Shown here: piece by piece, positions 1-7,353 of the stretch
How the letters are laid out: the number at the start of each line of letters is the position of its first letter
Numbering within the stretch: the stretch's first letter is position 1
Source: Paraburkholderia translucens
GTDB lineage: Bacteria; Pseudomonadota; Gammaproteobacteria; Burkholderiales; Burkholderiaceae
DNA: 64,000 nt
Assembly: GCF_020881035.1 (NCBI RefSeq)
Contig: NZ_JAJITC010000009.1
Coordinates: forward strand, 124,001 to 188,000
Direction of reading: 5' to 3'
The notes under the pieces: model-generated
The model's database searches: none
What the model was told of the DNA's origin: nothing
What the model saw: only the letters and a program-made list of their open reading frames with translations
Made by a program: the position numbers and the translations under genes

Positions 1-1566
1 CCCTGGGGCTTCGCGCCGTACCACTACGGTCGCTGGGCCCAAGTCGACGGTACCTGGGCCTGGGTGCCCGGTCCGCTCGAAGCGGACGCGCCGCCGGTCT
101 ACGCGCCGGCGCTGGTTGCGTTCGTCGGTGATGACGAGGGCGGCGTCGACTGGGGCGTGAATCTGGCGGTCGGCGGGGTCATCGCGGCCGGCGTCGCGTG
201 GTTTCCGCTCGGACCGGGCGAGCCGTGGCATCCGCATTGGGGCGATCACGACCGCTGGAGCGCCCGGTACTACGAACGCGTGAACCGTCCGACGGTCTTC
301 AACGATTTCCATCGGAACGTGTACATCCATAACACCTACGTGAACTATCGCGTGCCGGGCTGCGTGACGGCCGTGCCGGCAACCGCGTTCGTGCACGGTC
401 AGCCTGTCGCGCTCTTCTCACAAAAGGTCGATCCCGCGCAGTGGCGCAACGCACGGATCACCCCCGGCGCGCCAGGGATCGCGCCGGTGCGCGAGAGCTT
501 CGGGGCGGATCTGCGGCGCGCGAACTATCGGCCGCCGGCGAGTGTCGGCGCACGGCCGGTCGTCGCGACCCGCAATCCCGTCATCCCGGCCGCGTATCGC
601 GACGAGCTCGCGCAGCGCTTCGCGCAAAGCGGCGGTCGGGTCCCCGGCGGCGGCCCGCCGGTCGTGCGCACTTCGGTGCCCGCACATATGACCGGCGCAC
701 CGGGCGCGCTGCCGGTCGCGAACGTGCGGGTCGTGCAATCGCATGTGCCGGGGCGTCCACCAGGAATGGCGGCGGCCGCGCCTGGCGCGAACGGCGGCAA
801 CCCGCCACGTGGCGTCGAGGAAGCTGGCCAGCGGCCCGGCGAAACAGGTGCCATGGGACCGCATGGCGAAGCGCCGCAGGCGCGTCCGGGCATGCCGCCT
901 GAGACGGCCGGCAATGGGCATCCGCCACAACCCGGTGAGACCGGGCCAGCGGGCAATCTGGGCCATCCGTCGAACGGTGTGCCGCGGCCGCCACAAGCAG
1001 GCGGCGGCAATCGGGCCAACGCGGCCGCGCAGGAGCACGGCGTGCCGCAGCAATGGGGCGCGGTCGGCCGGCCGGAACCGGCATGGACGCAGCCCCATGC
1101 ACCGATGGGGCAGCAGGCTCCCCGTGTGGAGCAGCCACACGCACCGCAGCAGCAAGGATTCGCGCAGCAGTCTGGTGTGCCGCGTCCGCCGGAGAACCGG
1201 GCCGCGCTGCAGCAGGCCCGGATACCCGAAGGGCATCCGCCGCCGATGCAACAGCCGCTGCGCACCGCGCCGCCGCCGCGTCCTGGACCCCAGATGCAGC
1301 AGGCGCAACAGCCGCGTTTCGAGCCGCGTCCGCAGACGCAGCAGGCCCGGCCCGAGCCGCAGTTCCAGCAGGCGCAGCAGCCGCGCGTCGAACCGCGTCC
1401 GCAGATGCCACAACCCCGCCCCGAACCGCGGCCGCAGATGCAGCAGGCACGCCCCGAGCCGCGGCCGCAGCCGGTGCAGCAGCCGCGTGCGCAACCGCAG
1501 CCGCAACAGCAACACGCCGAGCAGCACCAGGGCGGCGGCAATCGCGACGAGCATCACAAAGGCTGA
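1..1566 (+). CDS. DUF6600-type exported protein, 3' part (5' end outside window)
   Basis: The frame is already open at base 1, so the gene starts before the window; 521 codons are visible. The first 25 residues read PWGFAPYHYGRW...WAWVPG, followed by YAPALVAFVG and VAWFPLGPGEPW. These Trp/Tyr/Gly-rich blocks are typical of the DUF6600 family, whose members are usually exported and have no known function. After about residue 250 the protein becomes Pro/Gln/Arg-rich. From about 1280 to 1515 it is built of degenerate repeats on the theme RPEPRPQMQQA. The end is hydrophilic (GGGNRDEHHKG). A GTG at 64 is only an internal codon. A strong hairpin terminator follows the stop. The family call is confident; the function is unknown. 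Confidence 0.75.
   Translation, partial: PWGFAPYHYGRWAQVDGTWAWVPGPLEADAPPVYAPALVAFVGDDEGGVDWGVNLAVGGVIAAGVAWFPLGPGEPWHPHWGDHDRWSARYYERVNRPTVFNDFHRNVYIHNTYVNYRVPGCVTAVPATAFVHGQPVALFSQKVDPAQWRNARITPGAPGIAPVRESFGADLRRANYRPPASVGARPVVATRNPVIPAAYRDELAQRFAQSGGRVPGGGPPVVRTSVPAHMTGAPGALPVANVRVVQSHVPGRPPGMAAAAPGANGGNPPRGVEEAGQRPGETGAMGPHGEAPQARPGMPPETAGNGHPPQPGETGPAGNLGHPSNGVPRPPQAGGGNRANAAAQEHGVPQQWGAVGRPEPAWTQPHAPMGQQAPRVEQPHAPQQQGFAQQSGVPRPPENRAALQQARIPEGHPPPMQQPLRTAPPPRPGPQMQQAQQPRFEPRPQTQQARPEPQFQQAQQPRVEPRPQMPQPRPEPRPQMQQARPEPRPQPVQQPRAQPQPQQQHAEQHQGGGNRDEHHKG
1280..1515 (+). repeat. Pro/Gln/Arg-rich tandem repeat inside the DUF6600 gene
   Basis: Units such as RPEPRPQMQQA, RFEPRPQTQQA and RVEPRPQMPQ recur every 10-17 residues. 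They are encoded by degenerate CCG/CAG/CGC codons. The units are similar but not identical, so this is a low-complexity protein repeat and a possible site of length variation, not a CRISPR or satellite array. Confidence 0.7.
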
Positions 1567-1595
1567 GCGGGCTACCTGCCGTACGGGCAACAAAC

Positions 1596-1629
1596 AAAAC
1601 CCCGCGACGCAAACCGTCGCGGGGTTTTT
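1596..1629. terminator. Bidirectional terminator between the DUF6600 gene and thyA
   Basis: The arms CCCCGCGACG (1600-1609) and CGTCGCGGGG (1615-1624) form a 10-bp stem with a 5-nt loop. A-rich sequence lies on the left and TTTTT on the right, so it can stop both converging genes. Confidence 0.85.
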
Positions 1630-1671
1630 CATTTTCGACGGCGACGCGCGACCGCGCCGCCTCCACCGGGA

Positions 1672-2643
1672 TCAGATCGCCATCGGCGCCGTCAGCGGCT
1701 CGTGATGCCGATAGCCGAGCAGCGAAAAATCCGCCGGCTCGATCTTCTCGAGCCATTCCGGCTCGTACACGCCGGTCTTCGCGTACTCGGGTACGCGCTC
1801 CGAAATGACGAGCCGGGGGCTCTCGTACGGCTCGCGCTTGAGCTGCTGGTGCAGCATGTCGAGCTGATTTTCGTAGATGTGCGCGTCGCCGATGAAATAG
1901 CTGAACCAGCGCGGCGTATAGCCCGTCAGCCGCCCGACCAGATGCAGCAGCGCTGCGCCCTCCGTCAGATTGAACGGCGTGCCGAGCCCGACGTCGTTGC
2001 TGCGGATATACAGGCACAGCGAAATCTCGCGGCGCGTAGCGTTGGGCAGGAACTGGTACAGCAGATGGCAGGCCGGCAGCGCAATCTGGTCCAGCACGGC
2101 CGGATTCCATGCGTGGAACAGAATCCGTCGATCGGCGGGGTTTTGCATGATCGTATCGAGGCACTGGCGCAGCTGGTCGATCGCCTTGTAAAGCAGCACC
2201 TTCGAACGGCCCGCTTCGTCGAACTGCGTGATCACGCGAAAACCACGCGCCTGAGCGTCGGCGAGCTGCGCGCTCGCGCTGGCGTCGAGCACTTTGTAGG
2301 CGGGCCATTTGCGCCATTGCACGCCGTAGACGTCGCCCAGATCATCCGGGCCTTCGCGATACGGATTGGCGAGCCACTGCGCATTCTGATTGGCGTTGCC
2401 GTCCCACACCTTGCAGCCGAGGTCGCGAAAGTCCGCAGCGCTGCGCGACGCACGCAGAAACCCGACCAGTTCACCGATCGCCGACTTGAACGCGAGCTTC
2501 TTCGTCGTGACGGCGGGAAAGCCCTGCTGCAAATCGAAGCGCAGCATCGCGCCGGGCATGCTGATCGTGCGGATGCCGGTGCGGTTGTCCTGCCACGTGC
2601 CGGTGTCGAGAATCGTGCGAACGAGGTCCAGGTATTGTTTCAT
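1672..2643 (-). CDS. thyA: Thymidylate synthase
   Basis: ThyA methylates dUMP to dTMP using 5,10-methylene-tetrahydrofolate in the cytoplasm; the dihydrofolate it releases is recycled by FolA, encoded 2.6 kb away. The start MKQYLDLVRT is chosen because GAAGGAAA lies just upstream of that ATG; the longer open frame to 2697 has no such support. The catalytic Cys is C192 in LPACHLLYQF, and the folate/dUMP motifs RSNDVGLGTPFN and DAHIYENQ are present. The protein has 323 residues, against about 264 in E. coli; the extra length falls mainly around residues 112-152. A TAGAAT -10 box lies at 2704-2709. The gene converges on the DUF6600 gene with a shared terminator. Confidence 0.96.
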   Translation of the reverse strand: MKQYLDLVRTILDTGTWQDNRTGIRTISMPGAMLRFDLQQGFPAVTTKKLAFKSAIGELVGFLRASRSAADFRDLGCKVWDGNANQNAQWLANPYREGPDDLGDVYGVQWRKWPAYKVLDASASAQLADAQARGFRVITQFDEAGRSKVLLYKAIDQLRQCLDTIMQNPADRRILFHAWNPAVLDQIALPACHLLYQFLPNATRREISLCLYIRSNDVGLGTPFNLTEGAALLHLVGRLTGYTPRWFSYFIGDAHIYENQLDMLHQQLKREPYESPRLVISERVPEYAKTGVYEPEWLEKIEPADFSLLGYRHHEPLTAPMAI

Positions 2644-2703
2644 CGGGTTTCCTTCGACGCGGCGCGATCCAACGAGGCACGCCACGGACTTGAGCAAACC
2701 CTG

Positions 2704-2709
2704 ATTCTA
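2704..2709 (-). promoter_or_regulatory. Candidate thyA -10 box (TAGAAT)
   Basis: The minus strand reads TAGAAT about 60 nt before the thyA ATG. I see no good -35 match, so this is tentative. Confidence 0.35.
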
Positions 2710-2792
2710 ACAAGCGCGACCGGACGCCGCCGCGGCACGACGCGTCAAGTCTGCACACGCCACCTCGCCAGCCTCGCCGCTCGGCCGCCTCC

Positions 2793-4187
2793 TCACAGAT
2801 GCTGCACCGACGCCGGCAAATCACCGTGCGGCGGCGCGATCGGCTCGCCTTCCATATGCCGCATGCCGTGTGAACACAGCAGCCGATAGAGCGTCACCCG
2901 CGAGATGCCGAGCTCCTGCGCCGCGTCCCCGAGCCGCCCGCGATGCCGCAGCAACGCGAGCTCGATCGCCTGACGCTCGGCTGCTTCGCGCGCTTGCGCG
3001 AGCGAAACCGGCACGATCTCGACGTATTCCGCGAGTTCGAGGTCGCGCGCGGTGATCGCGCGTCCCTCCGACATCACGATCGCGCGCCGCACCCGGTTGA
3101 TCAGCTCGCGAACGTTGCCCGGCCAGCCGTAGTTATGCAGCGCGGCGATCGCATCGGGAGCGAAACCGCGCAGGCGACGGCTTGCGTCCTTCTTGAAACG
3201 CTCCAGCATGTGCCGCGCGAGCAACTCGATGTCCTTGCCGCGCGCGCGCAGCGGCGGTTCGTCGATCTGCAGCACGCAGAGACGGTGATACAGGTCGGAG
3301 CGGAAGCGCCCTTCGATCATCGCCGCGGTCATGTCCACGTGAGTGGCCGAAATGATGCGCACGTCGACGTCGATCGCGGTGTGTCCGCCAAGCCGCTCCA
3401 CCTTGCGCTCCTGCAGGAAGCGCAACAGGCTCGCCTGGCTTTCGAGCGGCAGATCGCCGATTTCGTCGAGAAACAGCGTGCCGCCGTTGGCGGCCTCGAC
3501 CCGCCCGATCTTGCGCTGGTTCGCGCCGGTAAACGCGCCGCGCTCGTAACCGAACAGTTCGGATTGAAGAAGATGCGGCGGGATCGCGCCGCAATTGATC
3601 GGTACGAACGGCGCATTGCGCCGCGCCGAGCGCTCGTGAATGGCGACCGCTGTCAATTCCTTGCCGGTGCCCGATTCACCGGAGATGAACACCGGCGCGT
3701 CGGTCATCGCGACCTTACGGATCGAGCGGAACAACGCGAGCATCGCGTCGCACGAGCCGACCATCTCGCCCTCGGCGCCCTGCGAGCCGTCATTCGACGC
3801 GGTCTCGCCCAACGAAATCATCCCGTATGCATGACCCACCGAATCGACGATACGGTCGCCCGAATACGGCACCGTCACGTAATCGAAGCAGTAGTCGCGC
3901 ACGAGCCGGCGCAGCGAGGCGTCCTGCAGCTGACCGGGGGTGGTGGCAGCAACCCAGCCGACGTTCGGCATGGTCAAACAGGATTCAAAAGCGGCGACTT
4001 CGTGCGGCAGGAAATCGCTGGACAGATCGAGCAGGCCGCCCGCAGCCGAATTGGTGCGCACAGCCCGGCGCGCATCGCGCGCCGATCCCACGACTTCGAC
4101 TTGCCAGCCGCGCTGCAGAAAACGCGTACTCAGTTCCGCGCTCGGGTCGCGCGAGACGTAAATCAGTTGCCGCGTTGCGGGTTCCAT
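2793..4187 (-). CDS. Sigma-54-dependent enhancer-binding regulator (VpsR-like)
   Basis: The 464-residue protein has the full layout of a bacterial enhancer-binding protein. Residues 1-125 form a receiver-like N-terminal domain of VpsR type, with an Asp (D54) at the usual phosphoacceptor place but a degenerate acidic pocket. An AAA+ domain spans about 143-375, with Walker A GESGTGKE (170-177), the sigma-54 contact loop GAFTGA (217-222) and Walker B GGTLFLDEIGD. A C-terminal Fis-type helix-turn-helix (AAQELGISRVTLYRLL) follows. GAGAGGA lies 8 nt before the ATG. The nearest named relatives I can suggest are VpsR and the c-di-GMP-responsive BerB of Burkholderia, both exopolysaccharide regulators; this is a family-level inference. 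It is divergent from a small exported protein gene that has a candidate -24/-12 promoter. Confidence 0.9.
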   Translation of the reverse strand: MEPATRQLIYVSRDPSAELSTRFLQRGWQVEVVGSARDARRAVRTNSAAGGLLDLSSDFLPHEVAAFESCLTMPNVGWVAATTPGQLQDASLRRLVRDYCFDYVTVPYSGDRIVDSVGHAYGMISLGETASNDGSQGAEGEMVGSCDAMLALFRSIRKVAMTDAPVFISGESGTGKELTAVAIHERSARRNAPFVPINCGAIPPHLLQSELFGYERGAFTGANQRKIGRVEAANGGTLFLDEIGDLPLESQASLLRFLQERKVERLGGHTAIDVDVRIISATHVDMTAAMIEGRFRSDLYHRLCVLQIDEPPLRARGKDIELLARHMLERFKKDASRRLRGFAPDAIAALHNYGWPGNVRELINRVRRAIVMSEGRAITARDLELAEYVEIVPVSLAQAREAAERQAIELALLRHRGRLGDAAQELGISRVTLYRLLCSHGMRHMEGEPIAPPHGDLPASVQHL

Positions 4188-4232
4188 TATTCAGATCCTC
4201 TCGTCAACGAACGTTAAGGACGACGCATGCAC

Positions 4233-4249
4233 CTGAAACGGCGGTTCAG
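4233..4249. promoter_or_regulatory. Imperfect palindrome upstream of the sigma-54 regulator gene
   Basis: CTGAAACGGCGGTTCAG has 5-bp perfect outer arms and two further symmetric pairs. It lies 46-62 bp upstream of the regulator's start codon. It contains the heptamer CTGAAAC that also forms one arm of the palindrome at 4591-4606, although the arms face the other way here. It may be a binding site for autoregulation. Confidence 0.3.
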
Positions 4250-4260
4250 ACACGCTGACT

Positions 4261-4293
4261 CGTTCGGGATTCGCGAATCGCAAAACCCGAACG
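4261..4293. repeat. Inverted repeat CGTTCGGG...CCCGAACG enclosing a 12-bp palindrome
   Basis: The 8-bp arms at 4261-4268 and 4286-4293 are exact complements. Between them the sequence GATTCGCGAATC (4268-4279) is itself a perfect palindrome. In RNA this would fold into a hairpin just upstream of the terminator-like hairpin at 4352-4372. Confidence 0.5.
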
Positions 4294-4351
4294 GCCATTC
4301 CATTCCGTGCGGACAGCTGATCCCCGAGAAAGCGACGTGTGTGTTTGAGAC

Positions 4352-4372
4352 GGCCCGATATCGGGCCTTTTT
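4352..4372 (+). terminator. Rightward intrinsic terminator without an upstream annotated gene
   Basis: GGCCCG-ATAT-CGGGCC (4352-4367) is a perfect stem with a tetraloop, followed directly by TTTTT. On the plus strand no gene precedes it since base 1566, because thyA and the regulator run leftward. It could end a small RNA or act in a leader. Confidence 0.55.
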
Positions 4373-4590
4373 AAATCTGAAGCTGTTTTCGAGAGCTTAC
4401 TATAGACGCGCCGCTTCGAAAACAAGGATGCGAATTTAATCCACGGACCCGTTGCCCACCAAGGCTTTGCGGGCGGTCATGCCTTATTCAGCCAACAAAT
4501 AAAACATTAGTGGAAGCGCTTTTCGCGGAGCTGCCCGACAGTACTTCGTACCTCGCGAATTAACGAATTATAGGTATTTTGTGCTGGTCC

Positions 4591-4606
4591 GTTTCAGCGC
4601 TGAAAC
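4591..4606. promoter_or_regulatory. Perfect 16-bp palindrome, candidate activator binding site
   Basis: GTTTCAGCGCTGAAAC equals its own reverse complement. Its centre lies about 84 bp before the GG of the candidate -24 element and about 110 bp before the predicted +1. That is the usual distance for an upstream site of a sigma-54 enhancer-binding protein. The natural candidate to bind it is the divergent regulator, through its Fis-type helix-turn-helix. Confidence 0.55.
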
Positions 4607-4681
4607 ATTTTTTTCCGATTTGGCGTGCATTAGTCGAGTTACTGCTGGTCGCCTCCGGACGCATCAATGGATTGCGAGCGA

Positions 4682-4697
4682 TGGCACAGGTTTCGCT
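4682..4697 (+). promoter_or_regulatory. Candidate sigma-54 (-24/-12) promoter
   Basis: TGGCACAGGTTTCGCT has the invariant GG and GC exactly 10 bp apart (4683-4684 and 4695-4696). It matches 10 of 12 positions of the consensus TGGCACG-N4-TTGCW; the mismatches are A for G and C for T. Transcription would start near 4708, giving a leader of about 16 nt with the ribosome site AGGAGA at 4712-4717. Confidence 0.55.
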
Positions 4698-4723
4698 AAA
4701 TGGCTGGCACCAGGAGAGATATC

Positions 4724-5101
4724 ATGCGACCCGCATTGCGCATCGAACGCGAAAGCCGCCCCTTACCGTACTTCGCAATTTGCGCAGGACTCGCATTCAG
4801 CGTCCCGCCGGTGAGTGCCGCTTCCCGCACAGCGCCAGCCGCCTTGTCCCGTTCCGCCGCGCTCGCGGATTCCAGCGATGCCGCAGCCGCGGACGATGTT
4901 TCGCTCGACGAGCAGATGCCGTCTCGCCAACGCGGCAGCGCACCCGGCTGGCTGATCGTCGCCGCGACCGCGCCGCTGAAGGAAAGCCGCGGCAACCAGG
5001 TGACGTTGTGGGACGAAATCGCCCCTCCCTCGCCGCTGCCGGTGCCTGTCGACGCTGCCCGCGCCGTCCAGGGCAACGTCGCGACGTACCAGCGGAAGTA
5101 G
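4724..5101 (+). CDS. Small exported protein of unknown function
   Basis: This 125-residue protein starts at the ATG preceded by CAGGAGAG with a 6-nt spacer; a longer frame from 4700 lacks this support. Residues 13-34 form a hydrophobic signal-like segment (PYFAICAGLAFSVPPVSA) with an AxA-type cleavage site. The rest is Ala/Ser/Pro-rich with no domain I recognise; a central stretch reads APGWLIVAATAPLKESRG and the end is NVATYQRK. There is no Cys in the mature part. Its only evident regulatory context is the candidate sigma-54 promoter and the divergent enhancer-binding protein gene, which suggests it is a target of that regulator. The function cannot be named from sequence. Confidence 0.65.
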   Translation: MRPALRIERESRPLPYFAICAGLAFSVPPVSAASRTAPAALSRSAALADSSDAAAADDVSLDEQMPSRQRGSAPGWLIVAATAPLKESRGNQVTLWDEIAPPSPLPVPVDAARAVQGNVATYQRK

Positions 5102-5201
5102 CGCAACGAAGCAACCGGCAGACAACCAATGACCTCGCAATACAGGAGCGGCCGCCCCAACTGAGCAGCACTCGCGCGTCGGCCGGCATCGGTGCGTCGG
5201 G

Positions 5202-5207
5202 TAGAAT
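5202..5207 (+). promoter_or_regulatory. Candidate folA -10 box (TAGAAT)
   Basis: TAGAAT lies 29 bp before the folA ATG. No clear -35 is visible, so folA may also be read together with the gene before it. Confidence 0.35.
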
Positions 5208-5235
5208 CGCCCGATTACCCTCTTCTTTTCATTCG

Positions 5236-5736
5236 ATGACGACGCTCACCCTGATCGTCGCTCGCGCCAGCAACGGCGTGATCGGCCGCGACAACCAGCT
5301 GCCCTGGCGACTGCCCGAGGACCTCGCGTTCTTCAAGCGCACGACGATGGGCGCGCCCATCATCATGGGCCGCAAGACGCACGAATCGATCGGCCGGCCG
5401 CTGCCGGGACGCCGCAACATAGTCATCACGCGCGATGCCTCGCGGCGCTTTCAGGGCTGCGACACCGCAACCAATCTCGACGACGCGCTCGCGCTCGCCG
5501 CGCAAGACCAGGCGCCGCAAGCGTTTCTGATCGGTGGCGCGCAACTGTACGACGAAGGGCTGCGACATGCGGACAAGCTGATCGTTACCGAAATCGCCGC
5601 CGACTTCGACGGCGACGCGACCTTCCCCACGATCGACCGGCAGGTGTGGGAAGAAATCGCGCGCGAGGCGCATCACTCAAACGCGCCGAACGACTTCGAT
5701 TACGCGTTCGTCACGTATCAGCGCAAGGACGTCTGA
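5236..5736 (+). CDS. folA: Dihydrofolate reductase
   Basis: FolA reduces dihydrofolate to tetrahydrofolate with NADPH and so completes the cycle begun by ThyA. The 166-residue protein is of normal length. The N-terminal strand TLIVARASNGVIG is followed by the active-site block NQLPWRLPEDL, in which D29 corresponds to the catalytic Asp of the E. coli enzyme. The NADPH-binding GRKTHESIGRPLPGR and the later IGGAQLY are also present. The ATG at 5236 is the first one compatible with the family start; there is no clear Shine-Dalgarno sequence. A much longer frame runs upstream through the small exported gene but is not conserved-looking. The gene converges with pmbA, and a perfect 14-bp terminator separates them. 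Confidence 0.96.
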   Translation: MTTLTLIVARASNGVIGRDNQLPWRLPEDLAFFKRTTMGAPIIMGRKTHESIGRPLPGRRNIVITRDASRRFQGCDTATNLDDALALAAQDQAPQAFLIGGAQLYDEGLRHADKLIVTEIAADFDGDATFPTIDRQVWEEIAREAHHSNAPNDFDYAFVTYQRKDV

Positions 5737-5760
5737 ACGCTCGCGCCACGCATGCGATAA

Positions 5761-5796
5761 AAAACGCCACGCAACGTTTTCATTGCGTGGCGTTTT
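5761..5796. terminator. Bidirectional terminator between folA and pmbA
   Basis: AAAACGCCACGCAA (5761-5774) pairs perfectly with TTGCGTGGCGTTTT (5783-5796) over an 8-nt loop. A- and T-runs on the two sides let it act in both directions. Confidence 0.88.
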
Positions 5797-5834
5797 CGTT
5801 TGAGACAGGGCTGCGTGGGAGCAGGCCGCGGCGT

Positions 5835-7205
5835 TCACTGCCCTGCGATCGTCATCCGCTCGATCAGCACCGAGCCGGTCTGCTTGGTGCCCCGCGTGAT
5901 CGTATCCGCGCCGATCGCGACGATATGGCGGAACATCTCCTGCAGCGTGCTCGCGACCGTGATCTCCTCGACCGGATACTGGATCTTGCCGTTCTCGACC
6001 CAGAAGCCGGACGCGCCGCGCGAGTAATCGCCGGTCACGTAATTGACGCCCTGCCCCATCAGCTCGGTCAGCAGCAGACCCGTGCCGAGCTTCTTCAGCA
6101 TCGCCTCGAAGTCGTCCTCGGGACGCGTGTTCGAGCTGAGCAGCGACAGGTTGTGCGAGCCGCCCGCGTTGCCGGTGGTCTTCATGCCGAGCTTGCGCGC
6201 CGAGTAGGTAGACAGGAAGTAGCCCTCGACGACGCCGTCCTTGACGACCGAGCGCTGGCGCGTGCGCACGCCTTCCTCGTCGAACGGTGCGCTGCCCATC
6301 GCGCGCGGGACATGCGGATCTTCGACCACCTGCACGTGCGGCGCGAACACCGGCTTGCCGAGGCTGTCGACGAGAAACGAGGTCTTGCGATACAGCGCGC
6401 CGCCGCTCGTCGCCTGCACGAACGCGCCGAGCAGACCCGCCGCGAGCGGCGCCTCGAACAGCACCGGCACCTTGCGCGTGTCGAGGCCGCGCGCGCCGAT
6501 TCGCGCCAGGGCGCGCTGCGCCGCGTAACGGCCTACGGCTTCCGGATCGGCGAGCTCGTCGGCGCTTCGAGTCGACGTGTACCAGTCGTCGCGCTGCATA
6601 TTGCGGCCGCTGCCGGCGATCGGCGCGCACGCGATGTAGTGGCGCGAGTACGGATAGCCGGCGAGGAAGCCGCGCGAGGTCGCCAGCACGAACTGCGAGT
6701 GCTGCGCCGACACGCTCGCGCCTTCGGAATTCCTGATCTGCGGATCGGTCGCGAATGCGGCGTCTTCGGCGCGGCGGGCGATTTCGACCGCTTCGTCGGC
6801 CGACAGATTCCACGGGTGATACAGATCGAGGTCGCGCGGCGCGGTTTCGAGTAACTCGGCTTCGGCAAGGCCCGCGCAATCGTCTTCGGCGGTGAAGCGC
6901 GCGATGTTGTAGGCGGCCGCGACCGTGTCCTTCAATGCCTGCGGCGAGAAGTCCGAGGTGCTCGCGTTGCCGCGCTTGTTGCCGATGAACACCGTCACGC
7001 CGACCATCTTGTCGCGGTTATGCTCGATCGTCTCGACTTCGCCGCGCCGCACGGAGACGGACAGGCCGTCGCCCTCGGAAATCTCGGTTGCGGCGTCGGT
7101 GCCGCCGAGCGCCTTCGCGTGACGAAGGATGTCCGAGGCGATTTCCTTGAGCTCATCCTGGGTATGCGGAAAAAAGCGCTGCTTGACGTCCATGTCTGCT
7201 GCCAT
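5835..7205 (-). CDS. pmbA: Metalloprotease PmbA/TldE
   Basis: PmbA (TldE) forms a heterodimeric protease with TldD that acts on unfolded peptides, for example in microcin maturation and CcdA turnover. Length is 456 residues, normal for the family. Family blocks are visible: the N-terminal EISEGDGLSVSVRRGEVETIEHN, the central VPVLFEAPLAAGLLGAF, the GNAGGSHNLSL segment and the C-terminal GASGFWVENGKI. In the known complex the metal ligands sit in TldD, so the lack of a HExxH motif is expected. tldD is not in this window. It is transcribed away from darP across a 148-bp gap. Confidence 0.93.
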   Translation of the reverse strand: MAADMDVKQRFFPHTQDELKEIASDILRHAKALGGTDAATEISEGDGLSVSVRRGEVETIEHNRDKMVGVTVFIGNKRGNASTSDFSPQALKDTVAAAYNIARFTAEDDCAGLAEAELLETAPRDLDLYHPWNLSADEAVEIARRAEDAAFATDPQIRNSEGASVSAQHSQFVLATSRGFLAGYPYSRHYIACAPIAGSGRNMQRDDWYTSTRSADELADPEAVGRYAAQRALARIGARGLDTRKVPVLFEAPLAAGLLGAFVQATSGGALYRKTSFLVDSLGKPVFAPHVQVVEDPHVPRAMGSAPFDEEGVRTRQRSVVKDGVVEGYFLSTYSARKLGMKTTGNAGGSHNLSLLSSNTRPEDDFEAMLKKLGTGLLLTELMGQGVNYVTGDYSRGASGFWVENGKIQYPVEEITVASTLQEMFRHIVAIGADTITRGTKQTGSVLIERMTIAGQ

Positions 7206-7341
7206 TGTGGTTGCCGTCCTGTGGGGGCCGCGCGGCCCTGGGTATGCGCCGTATTCGGCGCGAGCGCGCGGGTGCGGAATAAATGCATCCCGCGATCATA
7301 GCAAGGTACGCGCCGCCGCGGGTCAGGCCAGCGTGGCAAGT

Positions 7342-7347
7342 TACAAT
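7342..7347 (+). promoter_or_regulatory. Candidate darP -10 box (TACAAT)
   Basis: TACAAT ends only 6 bp before the darP ATG, so initiation at the usual distance would give an mRNA with almost no leader. The -35 region is poor. Confidence 0.35.
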
Positions 7348-7353
7348 ACCGGC

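Larger units (their letters stand above)
4188..4723. other. 536-bp divergent regulatory region with no coding gene seen
   Basis: This gap separates the sigma-54 regulator gene from the small exported protein gene. It holds the palindromes at 4233-4249, 4261-4293 and 4591-4606, the hairpin plus T-run at 4352-4372, an inverted repeat GTTTTCGA/TCGAAAAC (4385-4392 and 4416-4423), and a candidate sigma-54 promoter at 4682-4697. From about 4380 to 4640 it is clearly more AT-rich than its surroundings. I see no convincing open frame in it. Confidence 0.6.

Noticed and set aside
1280..1515. CRISPR-like regular repeats
   Set aside because: Units are degenerate, coding, of uneven length and without unique spacers; they are a Pro/Gln protein repeat.
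581..2317. Leftward open frame of 578 codons across the DUF6600 gene and thyA
   Set aside because: It overlaps two well-supported genes and consists of Ala/Arg low-complexity sequence arising from the Pro/Gln repeats and GC bias.
4579..5235. Upstream extension of folA in the same frame (385 codons in total)
   Set aside because: The extension is Arg-rich, overlaps the small exported gene in another frame, and the family start MTTLTLIVARASNGV lies at 5236.
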